The notes beneath the pieces are model-generated. The model searched no databases. It was given only the letters and a program-made list of their open reading frames with translations, and was not told the origin of the DNA. From NCBI RefSeq assembly GCF_000688015.1, contig NZ_JIAD01000001.1, forward strand, positions 1,984,001 to 2,048,000: a DNA stretch of 64,000 nucleotides, given 5' to 3'. Position 1 is the first letter of the stretch. Every line of letters starts with the position of its first letter. The position numbers and the translations under genes were made by a program. Source of the DNA: Eubacterium sp. AB3007. Lineage in GTDB: Bacteria; Bacillota; Clostridia; Peptostreptococcales; Anaerovoracaceae. Positions 43,782 to 51,960 of the stretch are shown piece after piece.

Positions 43782-43813
43782 TGTGTCAAAAAGAACCGTC
43801 CCTTTTGACACAC
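43782..43813. repeat. 32-bp palindromic element, inverted copy 2
   Basis: TGTGTCAAAAAGAACCGTCC followed by CTTTTGACACAC is the reverse complement of 41230-41262 with one difference. The two copies bracket merR, both SMR genes and maf. Confidence 0.85.
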
Positions 43814-43824
43814 TTTTGGCACAC

Positions 43825-44199
43825 TTATTTCTGGCATACTCGCTGCCAGGTCTCGCGGATCCGATCGAAGGTCTCGTCGCTGACATCGTGCTCGATCTCG
43901 CAGGCGTCTTTCATGGCTGTATCAGGGTTAACGCCTAAGTAGACCAGTAGATCGGAGAAAATCCTGTGTCGTTCGTAAATCTTGGCGGCGACGGACATGC
44001 CGGTCGGTGTCAGGGTGATCATGCCATCGCGCTCCATGGTGATATGTCCGCTTTCCCGCAGGTGCTTGGTGGCGTAGGAAACACTGGGTTTGGTTACGCC
44101 CAGGTGCTCGGCGATATCGATAGAGCGGATGTAGCCCTTCTGCTCCTTCAGGATCAGCATGGTCTCCAGATAATCTTCCGCGGATTTCTTGATTGCCAT
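43825..44199 (-). CDS. DtxR/MntR-family metal-dependent repressor
   Basis: A 124-residue regulator: HTH (GVTKPSVSYATKHLRESGHI), metal-site residues Asp and Glu in SAEDYLET, His in ERHRIF and CEIEH near residue 105. Asp at the first site favours manganese sensing (MntR), but the Cys before EIEH recalls the iron sensor DtxR. No SH3 domain. It lies downstream of the RND gene; the two may be co-transcribed. Confidence 0.87.
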   Translation of the reverse strand: MAIKKSAEDYLETMLILKEQKGYIRSIDIAEHLGVTKPSVSYATKHLRESGHITMERDGMITLTPTGMSVAAKIYERHRIFSDLLVYLGVNPDTAMKDACEIEHDVSDETFDRIRETWQRVCQK

Positions 44200-44259
44200 T
44201 TCGGTTCCTCCTAAATACATTCTGTACACCATGTGGTGATAGTAGTGTGGTGTAGTCTT

Positions 44260-47200
44260 CTACAGGGTGCTCTCGTCTCCAAGATCCACAACCTTCAGTT
44301 CCTTCCTGCGGAAGAGCAGGTCGTAGAGGATCGGTACAATGAAGAGCGTCATAAACGTTGCGTAGAGCAGTCCGCCGATGACGACCACGGCCATTCCCTG
44401 ACTCATCTCCGCACCGGGATCTCGGCTGAGAGCGATGGCAGACATGGACAAAACCGTGGTGAAGGCGGTCATCAGGATCGGACGCATTCTGTTCTGTCCG
44501 GCCTGAATCAGGGCGGCGCGCTTTTCCATGCCAGCGCGCCGGAGCTGGTTGACGTAGTCGATGAAAACGATGCCGTTGTTGACGATGACACCGGACAACA
44601 TCAGGAATCCCATCATGGATACCATGGAGAGTTCCATCCCGGCGATCATCAGGGCCAGGAATCCGCCGGTGAAAGCCAGCGGGATGGTGAACATGATGAT
44701 GAAAGGGGCCAGGAAGCCAGCGAACTGCGCCACCATGATCAGGTAGATCAGGATCACGGCCACCAGCATCATCAGGAGCATGTCACGGACCATCTTGGAT
44801 ACGTCTTCCGTCTCTCCGCCTATGCTTATATTATACCCCTCGGGGACGTCCATTGCATCTATTTTTTTCTGTAGTTTGCGGGAGAGGAGAGTGGTGTTGT
44901 AGCCTTCCACTGTCTCTGCTGTCACCGTGATTCTCTTGGAACCGTTATGGTGGGAAATGGAGGCAAGGCTGTCCCTCTCTGTAAAGTCCGCAAACTTTCC
45001 AAGTCTGTATTTCTTTGTGGTAGTGGTGCCGTCCGCCTTGGTTTTCTGGGCCTCGATCTTGAAATCCAGAAGGTTCTTTCGGGTGAGAGGCTGGCGGGTG
45101 TCTTTCAGCACCACGTCCATGTCGTTGTCCTTCAGGGAGATGGTGGTTGCAGTCTTATCCTCGGTAAGCTTTGTGCTCAGAGCCTGATAGATCTGCGCAA
45201 CCGTGAGACCACAGCGCATGGCCGCGTCCTCGTCTATGTGGAGTACCAGTTCCCTTGAGGCGGCCTCCTGGCCGTTCTCCACCTTGCGGAATCCATTTTC
45301 CTTCTCGACAATGGCCATCACATCCTTACTCAGCGCGAGGAGCTTGTTCTCGTCATCGCCGGTAATGTCCACAGACAGGCCCTGACTCATGACAGAGGAG
45401 GTATCCATGTTGCTCTCCGCCACCTGGAAATCCTCGCATCCCGCCTTCTCCATGATCTTGCGTATCTTTCCGGCAATCTCAGAATTGCGGTGAGCGGCCT
45501 CTTCCTTCAGGAGGATTAAGGCGGTGTAATTGGCGTTGTCTGTCTCGCCCATGCCCAGGTTGGCTGTCTGGACAGCACCTACTGTCTTTACCCCATCGAT
45601 GGCGCGCACCTCGCGGGAGAGCTCATCCATGAGCTTGTAGTTCTCCTCGTCGGTGCTCTCCTTGTCCGCGGTAAAGGACATGGACATCTGGTCGCTGCCG
45701 ATGGAAGGCATGAGCACGATGCCGGTGGTGAATACTTTGCCCGCACAAAGCACAAGCAACACCACAGCCACCAATAGTGGAAGCCATTTCCGTTTCAGGC
45801 AGAAGGACAGGGCACCTGCGTATTTCTCCTGGAGCTTGTTGAGGAACCGGTGATCCTTCTCCTGGCTGCCCCGCATCAGGGTAGAGGAGAGGGCAGGGAC
45901 GACGGTCAGGGCGATCACCAGGCTGGCCAGAAGGCTGAGGCTGATGGTGAAGCACATGTCCTCCAGAAGATCCCTGCTCAGACCATCGGTGAACAGGATG
46001 GGGAGAAAGACGCAAATGGTGGTCAGGGTGGAGGCGGCGATGGCACCTGCCACCTGATTGGCCCCTGCGACAGCAGCCCGGGCTGCTGATTCTCCCCGGT
46101 TGCGCATACGGTATATATTCTCCATCACCACAATGGAATTGTCGACAAGCATGCCGATGCCCAGCGCCAGCCCCGACAGAGACAGGACGTTGAGAGTGAT
46201 GCCTGCGAAATACATGATCAGCAAAGAGGCAATGACGGACAGCGGAATGGACAATGCCACCACCGCTGTTGGCCGTATATCTCTCAAGAAGAGGAACAGC
46301 ACGATAATGGCCAGAATCGCCCCATAAAGAAGGTTCTTGAATACGGAAGTAGTCACCAGGTCGATGTAGTCTCCCTGATCCATCAACGTAAGAAACCGCA
46401 AGCTCTTGTCCTTCTGGTGCATGTCACGCAAAGCCGCTTCCACGGACTGGGAGACTGAAGCAGTGCCGGCAGAACTGGTCTTGAAGACTGACAGGATCAC
46501 AGCGTCCTGGCCGTTGACCTTGGCGTAGGTCTCTCCAGCGTTGTTGGCGATCTTTACGTCGGCTACGTCGTACACATGAATATCCCCCACCTTATCGATA
46601 TGGGTGAGGACCAGGCTTTCCAGCTCATTCTGAGAGGAGAGGTTATTGTCGATGCGCAACAGGTATTCGTTGCTACCCTTGCCGATCGATCCTGCCGGCA
46701 TGGAGAAATTCTGCGCGCTAAGAATCCCGGACAGGGTGTCCAGGGAAAGGAGTTGATTGGCGTTGGCGGCCTTCAGTGCCTTCTTGCGGCTTTTCTCCAG
46801 GGATTTGTAGCCATCCTTGATCTCCTGTCGGCTGCTCTTCAGACTGCTCTCCGCCTGGGCCATCTGCGCATTTCCGCTGCCGAAGGCGGCGGCTGCGCTG
46901 AGTTTGCCTTCCTCAACCTTGCTGTAGTTCTCTGTAGCCTGTGAGACCTGGTTATTGACCATGTTCAGAGCCTGCTCTGCGGCAGCCTGTTCGGTCTTCA
47001 GGTTGTTTAGTTCCTCCTGGATGGCCTTGGTACGATCGTTCGTAAGGCCGATTTTCTGATAGAGGCCCAGCTCCGCGTTCAAAGCACCCTGATAGGCCTT
47101 TATCGAATCCAGTTGGCTCTGATACGCTGACTGGGTAGACAAAGCCTGGTTCATGAGCTTGGTGTACGTGGCCATCCGCTTGCTCGTCTTCTTTTGTTGT

Positions 47201-47901
47201 TTCTTGAGCTTCTTCTTGCTCTTCTTGAGTTTCTTCTCGGCCTTGTCCAGCTTGCTGCTTGCCTCGTCCAGATCCGCCTGGGCGTCGTCGAACTCCGCAG
47301 CCACCTTGTCATGGATCCGCTGGTTGACTTGATCTACCTTGTGTTGGTTCAACTTGATCTGAAGCTGTTCCTTGATCATGCCGGCGCTCTGGACGCTGGC
47401 CACACCATCCTGCCGTTTCAGCGTTGGGATGACTGAGTCCTCCACGTACTTCGTGAGTTTGACGCTGTCATAGCCTTTCTTGTCAACGCTCAGGTAGGTC
47501 ACAGGCATCATGTCCATGGAGATCTCCATGATGATGGGCTTGCCGGCATTCTCCGGCAGCTCCAGCTGGTTGACCGCCGAAGTGACCTTCACCATGGCTC
47601 CATCCATATCTGTGCCGTGTTCAAATTCCAGCATCACCTGGCTCATGTTGTTTGCTGACAGACTGGACACGTTCTTGATGCCGCTGATGGTGGACACCGC
47701 ATCCTCCATGGGATCAGTGATCTCGGTCTCTGCCTTTTGAGGAGAGGCTCCCGGATCCGGCGTCATGATCACCATATAAGGGAGCTCCATATCAGGCAAA
47801 AAATCCGTGGTCATCCGGGTAAATCCTGTGATGCCAAGGACGATGAGTGCCAGCACGGCGACCAGTATGAAATAAGGCTTTTTTACACTAAACTTGGGCA
47901 T
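44260..47901 (-). CDS. RND-family efflux transporter with inserted coiled coil
   Basis: A 1213-residue AcrB/SwrC-type pump: TM1 at 10-30, first extracellular domain, helices including LGIGMLVDNSIVVMENIYR (TM4 with the proton-relay Asp), GETEDVSKMV and the C-terminal helix set. Typical Gram-positive members have about 1040 residues; the excess is a Lys/Gln/Ala-rich coiled coil at about 200-382, inserted into the first porter domain. It may replace a separate adaptor protein or reach through the cell wall. GAGGAG precedes ATG 47901. Confidence 0.9.
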   Translation of the reverse strand: MPKFSVKKPYFILVAVLALIVLGITGFTRMTTDFLPDMELPYMVIMTPDPGASPQKAETEITDPMEDAVSTISGIKNVSSLSANNMSQVMLEFEHGTDMDGAMVKVTSAVNQLELPENAGKPIIMEISMDMMPVTYLSVDKKGYDSVKLTKYVEDSVIPTLKRQDGVASVQSAGMIKEQLQIKLNQHKVDQVNQRIHDKVAAEFDDAQADLDEASSKLDKAEKKLKKSKKKLKKQQKKTSKRMATYTKLMNQALSTQSAYQSQLDSIKAYQGALNAELGLYQKIGLTNDRTKAIQEELNNLKTEQAAAEQALNMVNNQVSQATENYSKVEEGKLSAAAAFGSGNAQMAQAESSLKSSRQEIKDGYKSLEKSRKKALKAANANQLLSLDTLSGILSAQNFSMPAGSIGKGSNEYLLRIDNNLSSQNELESLVLTHIDKVGDIHVYDVADVKIANNAGETYAKVNGQDAVILSVFKTSSAGTASVSQSVEAALRDMHQKDKSLRFLTLMDQGDYIDLVTTSVFKNLLYGAILAIIVLFLFLRDIRPTAVVALSIPLSVIASLLIMYFAGITLNVLSLSGLALGIGMLVDNSIVVMENIYRMRNRGESAARAAVAGANQVAGAIAASTLTTICVFLPILFTDGLSRDLLEDMCFTISLSLLASLVIALTVVPALSSTLMRGSQEKDHRFLNKLQEKYAGALSFCLKRKWLPLLVAVVLLVLCAGKVFTTGIVLMPSIGSDQMSMSFTADKESTDEENYKLMDELSREVRAIDGVKTVGAVQTANLGMGETDNANYTALILLKEEAAHRNSEIAGKIRKIMEKAGCEDFQVAESNMDTSSVMSQGLSVDITGDDENKLLALSKDVMAIVEKENGFRKVENGQEAASRELVLHIDEDAAMRCGLTVAQIYQALSTKLTEDKTATTISLKDNDMDVVLKDTRQPLTRKNLLDFKIEAQKTKADGTTTTKKYRLGKFADFTERDSLASISHHNGSKRITVTAETVEGYNTTLLSRKLQKKIDAMDVPEGYNISIGGETEDVSKMVRDMLLMMLVAVILIYLIMVAQFAGFLAPFIIMFTIPLAFTGGFLALMIAGMELSMVSMMGFLMLSGVIVNNGIVFIDYVNQLRRAGMEKRAALIQAGQNRMRPILMTAFTTVLSMSAIALSRDPGAEMSQGMAVVVIGGLLYATFMTLFIVPILYDLLFRRKELKVVDLGDESTL

Positions 47902-47979
47902 GGGAAACTCCTCGCATAATTATGGACATTGTAACATAATATGGAAGGAGTTACAATAACAGAGTGATCGAAAGGGCGC

Positions 47980-48789
47980 TTAGAAATACTGCGCGAGGAG
48001 ATCCGTCACCGCCTGTGGGGTCAGCGGAGTCTGCTTTGTCTCAAAAGTGAAGATCAGATCGACTCCGATGGTGTAGCCCGCCTGCAAATAAAGCGACAGT
48101 CGCGGCACAAAACTGCCCATCACGTAGTCCGGGTCGTCCATCCTCCCGCAGTGTTCATGGATGATCTCTATATATTTACGGATGCACAAAGACTCAAAGT
48201 CCGGCGCTATCCATCTTCCGGCCACCTTCCGCAGTGCTTCATAGACATAGGGAATGCCTGCGTCCGAATACCCGTCGGCACACAGCACCTCTGATTTGGA
48301 GCGCACCAGCCAGCCATCTCTGGAGCGGTATTTCTTGCCTTCAGGGTTCTTGTCCGAGAATCTCCGTGGCTTGTTCTGCCAGGTGTTGATATCAATGACG
48401 CCCATCTGGTCGTACACGAAGGGTGGCTGAAGCTGGTAGGCCTGTGGAAGCTCCTCAGGGAAGAAATTGGGATCGATATCGGAAATGTTCCTCCGAAAAG
48501 TATCCAGTGAGCAAAGGGACTGGGAGGCTTTGTCCGCAGCCTTGTGGAAGTATTGGCATGCAGCCACATACTGTACCTCCCAGTTCTTCTGGAAGCTTCC
48601 GCAATAATGAGGTTTTCCCCCGTATTCCTTGGGATTGATGATCCGATAGTAGCGTTGATCTTCTCTGACCTCACAGATCAAAGACTCATGACGATACAAG
48701 GATAGTTGCTTTTGTCCTTCCATTGCTCGTTCGTACATTGATGTAAAATAGTCGTTCAGATATTCCAGGGCACCTTCAAGATTTGTCAT
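47980..48789 (-). CDS. Predicted nuclease-fold (PD-(D/E)XK-like) hypothetical protein
   Basis: I know no named function for this 269-residue protein. Its C-terminal half carries a pattern I associate with restriction-endonuclease-like folds: VRSKSEVL (163-169), GIPYVYE, IAPDF (Asp 197) and IIHEHCGRMDDPDY. The RSKSE Glu and PDF Asp would be metal ligands, but the usual D/E-x-K is not seen as such. The N-terminal 120 residues are helical and unassigned. AAGGAAGGA precedes the ATG. No partner gene is adjacent. Confidence 0.55.
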   Translation of the reverse strand: MTNLEGALEYLNDYFTSMYERAMEGQKQLSLYRHESLICEVREDQRYYRIINPKEYGGKPHYCGSFQKNWEVQYVAACQYFHKAADKASQSLCSLDTFRRNISDIDPNFFPEELPQAYQLQPPFVYDQMGVIDINTWQNKPRRFSDKNPEGKKYRSRDGWLVRSKSEVLCADGYSDAGIPYVYEALRKVAGRWIAPDFESLCIRKYIEIIHEHCGRMDDPDYVMGSFVPRLSLYLQAGYTIGVDLIFTFETKQTPLTPQAVTDLLAQYF

Positions 48790-48988
48790 AATTCCTTCCT
48801 TTCTCTTACACCCCCTGTGGAATCTGACACCCCCTTCACCGGGCAGCAGTGATCGTAGCCTGATGATTAATCGGATTATAACGCTGTTCTATGGGGAAGT
48901 ACAGTGAAGATTGTGTGATTATTTTGATCTTCCGTGGCTCTCCGGAGGCGTAGATTGTCTGGAAAGTGTTCTATGTGGTCTGCGTGGT

Positions 48989-49069
48989 CTGGGATGTGGA
49001 TGTGTTCCGTATGGCCTGGGATGTGGATGTGGACCGCGTGGTCTGGGATATGGATGTGGATAAAATGGC
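48989..49069. repeat. 27-bp tandem repeat, three units
   Basis: Units at 48989, 49016 and 49043 start CTGGGATGTGGATGTG or CTGGGATATGGATGTG. They lie in the 768-bp gene-free stretch 48790-49557, where I see no convincing gene. A minus-strand open frame translating the repeat (STSTSQTTR type) lacks a ribosome site and is not called. Confidence 0.8.
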
Positions 49070-49448
49070 CATTTCAGGCTCGAAATATCCACAATGTATG
49101 ATACGGATATTTATAAATGGGGAATACTGGTAATTATTGAAGAGGGAGATCTGATTTTCAGGTTGTGAAGAGGGGATGGAGGGACAAAGCATTGTGTGGA
49201 CAGGGCCTGTCTGGCATGACCCTGCCGTGACGAGTGAGTATAAATTGTGGGATATTGGAATCAAACCTAGTTATTGAAAATTAGATGGCGGCTGGTGTGG
49301 ATAATAAGGGGGTAAAACACGGAAAATATCCATCTGCGTATTCCGGAGGTGGTTCGCAGAATACAAGATAGTGAATATATATTCACATCTATTCGTCCAA
49401 GGTGAACAGAAACTGATTCGGGGAAACAGGAGCAGGGCGTAAAAAAGG

Positions 49449-49481
49449 CGGCCGTCACGTTTCATTGTGACGGCCGCCTGA
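49449..49481 (-). terminator. GC-rich hairpin downstream of lpdA
   Basis: GGCGGCCGTCAC / GTGACGGCCGCC, a perfect 12-bp stem, with a TTTTTTACGC tract on the minus-strand 3' side. It probably ends the gcv operon transcript. Confidence 0.7.
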
Positions 49482-49561
49482 GCAACCTCGCTTTCGCTTC
49501 GGGCTGTTCTGACTGAGGACCTACCGACCATTTGCTTCGCAAATGGGGTTAGGTCTCTCAT
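49478..49561 (+). repeat. Dispersed palindromic element, copy 2
   Basis: GAGGACCTACC (49515-49525), CCATTTGC-TTC-GCAAATGG and AGGTCTCTCAT repeat the S14-S8 spacer element. Its left flank GCTGTTCTGACT matches GCGGTTCTGGCC of copy 1. The lpdA stop codon falls inside it. Confidence 0.7.
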
Positions 49562-50946
49562 TTCAGGGCTTCCCCGATCCCCTCACTGAAGGTAGGGTGG
49601 GGGTAAATGGTCCGAGCCATGTCCTCCAGAGTGAGGCCACAGACAATGGCCTGGGAGAACTGGCTGATCATATCCGTTGCGCGGGCGCACATCATCTGAG
49701 CGCCCAGGACTTTGTGCGAGTCTTTGTCGGCGATGATCTTGATGAAGCCGCGCTCCTGCAGGGACAGCACGGACTTGCCATTGGCTCCCATGGAGTATTT
49801 CTTGGAGACCACGGGGATGCCGGCTTCCTTCGCTTCGTCGGCGCTCATGCCGACGCTGGCGATCTCTGGATCCGTGTAAATGCAGGAGGGGATCGTCTTT
49901 ACATCGCAGGGTGCCGGGGCATCGTTCATGTGGGCAATGGCGCAGCGTCCTTCTGCGGTAGCCACATGAGCCAGCTGGATTCCACCGATCACATCACCAA
50001 TGGCGTAGATGCCAGGGACGCTGGTCTGGTAGTTCTCGTTTACCACCACCATGCCGCGGTTCATCTCCATGCCTGCCACATCAGGAGATGTTGCGTCACT
50101 GAAGAGACCGGCGGTATTGGCGCGGCGTCCGATGGACATCAGCACCAGATCCGCAGTGGCTTCGCAAATCTCGTCCTTCTCTTTGTAGCAGCAGGTGACC
50201 TGTTCCCCGGCCTCCTTGATCTCCGTTACCATGGCATCCGTGTGAATATCGATACCGCGGGATTTTTTCAGGATCTGTGTCAGGCTGCGGCTGATCTCCT
50301 TGTCCAGGTTGGCGATGATGCGGGGCAGGGCCTCAATGATTGTGACTTCCACACCTAGGGAACTGAACACAGAGGCGAACTCACAACCGATGACACCGCC
50401 GCCGATGACGATCAGGCTCTTGATAGGGTGATCTAGTTCCAGCATCTCATCGCTGGTGAAGACCTTGGGACTGTTCGCACCAGGGATGGGCGGCACAGAG
50501 GGGACCGAACCGGTGGCGATCAGGATATGCTCTGCTTCCAAAGATTCCGAAGATCCATCCGAAAGCGCCACATCGACGCGGCCTTTATCCACGATGGTTC
50601 CCAGGCCGCGATAGACCTTCACCTTGTTTTTCTTCATGAGTCCCGTTACACCGGTAACAAGTTGGTCTACCACCTCGTCCTTCCGGGCGTGCAGTCTGGA
50701 CATATCAATGCCCCCGTCGCCTACCGCGGTCAGGCCCAGCGCCTCACCATGCAGCTTCAACTCCCGGTACAACTCTGCGGAGTGGAGCAGCGCCTTGGTA
50801 GGGATGCAACCACGGTTCAGGCAGGTGCCGCCAAGTTCCCGGTTCTCCACAAGCGCCACCTTCATCTTGTATTCTGCAGCGGCCTCTGCGGCAGCCTCAT
50901 AGCCGCCCGGTCCGCCGCCGATGACGATCAGATCATATTTTTCCAT
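49558..50946 (-). CDS. lpdA: Dihydrolipoamide dehydrogenase (L-protein)
   Basis: FAD/NAD disulfide oxidoreductase that re-oxidises the lipoyl arm of H-protein. The 462-residue product has the FAD site GGGPGGYEAA, the redox pair GGTCLNRGCIPTK, a second NAD Rossmann motif IGGGVIGCEFA and the C-terminal HPTFSE with the active-site His-Glu. It is the last gene of the glycine cleavage operon. Confidence 0.96.
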   Translation of the reverse strand: MEKYDLIVIGGGPGGYEAAAEAAAEYKMKVALVENRELGGTCLNRGCIPTKALLHSAELYRELKLHGEALGLTAVGDGGIDMSRLHARKDEVVDQLVTGVTGLMKKNKVKVYRGLGTIVDKGRVDVALSDGSSESLEAEHILIATGSVPSVPPIPGANSPKVFTSDEMLELDHPIKSLIVIGGGVIGCEFASVFSSLGVEVTIIEALPRIIANLDKEISRSLTQILKKSRGIDIHTDAMVTEIKEAGEQVTCCYKEKDEICEATADLVLMSIGRRANTAGLFSDATSPDVAGMEMNRGMVVVNENYQTSVPGIYAIGDVIGGIQLAHVATAEGRCAIAHMNDAPAPCDVKTIPSCIYTDPEIASVGMSADEAKEAGIPVVSKKYSMGANGKSVLSLQERGFIKIIADKDSHKVLGAQMMCARATDMISQFSQAIVCGLTLEDMARTIYPHPTFSEGIGEALK

Positions 50947-51957
50947 TTATATTTTCTCCTTTATCAAGTCGATGAGGTTCTGGCGGATAGCCTGTGTCGC
51001 GGCCTCATCTGTGATATCCGTGGCCAAAGCCATGTTCGCCACTGCCTCCGTCAGCACACCGGCATCGTATCGCTTGCCGGTCAGTGCCTGGCACAAAGCC
51101 GACTCCAGCCGGTCGTCCATTGCGTCCGTTCGGACTGTCAGATGTTCGATTAGGCCGCTCTTCACAGAGAATTGCAGAGCGATCCCGCCCCAGTCGAAAC
51201 GATCTTCCATCTCATAAGTGAAGGGGATGGGGCGACCCAGCCGGAAGTCCCAGCTTTTGAATTTTGCTGTAAGAGCATCGATTTCTGCCGTGGGCAGAGA
51301 CGCATCGTCTAATTGCGATGCTTCCAGGCCATACTCTGTTGAGAAAGCGTGCAGTAGAGCATCCGCCAGCATGTCCACCGTCAACTCCGGTTTCGATTCC
51401 GAAAGGCCGATCACCCGGGCGCGGACCGAGTCCACCCCCTTGGAGGCCAGCTTCCGCTTGTCTACATTCAGGTAGCGGCCCATCTTCGCAGGATCCACGT
51501 TCACCAGAAGGGTTCCATGGTGGTAGCAGTAGGGGCCGCTTCGATAGAATGCGTTGCCGGAGACCTTCCGGCCCCCTACAGTGATGTCATTGCGGCCGGT
51601 CTTCTCTGCGGGGATCCCCAGGGCGTTCAGCGCCCGCAGGATCACCCCAAGCTGCCTGTCTACGTCGTAATCCGGCTTCTGCACACAGAAGGTGAAGTTC
51701 AGGTTGCCGGCATCATGGTACACAGCGCCTCCACCAGAGAGGCGGCGGACAAGATATCCGCCGCCTTCCTCAAGCTCATTTACTTTGCATTCTTTCCAGG
51801 CGTCCTGATTCTTTCCAATGACCACCGTGTGGTGGTTTTGCCAGAGGAAGAGGATCACTTCGCCGGGTGCAGTGTGTGTCGTCAGGTATTCTTCGATTGC
51901 CAGATTTCGGTAGGGCCAGGTGTTGTTGGTCCGCAGCCATCTGAGCTTTCTTACCAT
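50947..51957 (-). CDS. lplA: Lipoate-protein ligase A
   Basis: Attaches free lipoate to lipoyl domains, here most likely GcvH. The 336-residue product has VIGKNQDAW, RRLSGGGAVYHD, GRNDITVGGRKVSGNA (with the conserved lysine) and the C-terminal accessory domain. Its location in the gcv operon gives a dedicated supply of lipoyl-H-protein by scavenging. Confidence 0.94.
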   Translation of the reverse strand: MVRKLRWLRTNNTWPYRNLAIEEYLTTHTAPGEVILFLWQNHHTVVIGKNQDAWKECKVNELEEGGGYLVRRLSGGGAVYHDAGNLNFTFCVQKPDYDVDRQLGVILRALNALGIPAEKTGRNDITVGGRKVSGNAFYRSGPYCYHHGTLLVNVDPAKMGRYLNVDKRKLASKGVDSVRARVIGLSESKPELTVDMLADALLHAFSTEYGLEASQLDDASLPTAEIDALTAKFKSWDFRLGRPIPFTYEMEDRFDWGGIALQFSVKSGLIEHLTVRTDAMDDRLESALCQALTGKRYDAGVLTEAVANMALATDITDEAATQAIRQNLIDLIKEKI

Positions 51958-51960
51958 AGA

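Noticed and set aside
44233..44874. 213-codon plus-strand frame opposite the RND gene end
   Set aside because: Shadow frame rich in His/Asp/Gln without family similarity.
47980..48789. Anti-phage defence island
   Set aside because: Only one nuclease-like gene and a distant WYL regulator are present, with no linked defence partners.
48971..49264. 97-codon minus-strand frame with Ser/Thr repeats
   Set aside because: No Shine-Dalgarno, atypical composition and explained by the 27-bp tandem repeats.
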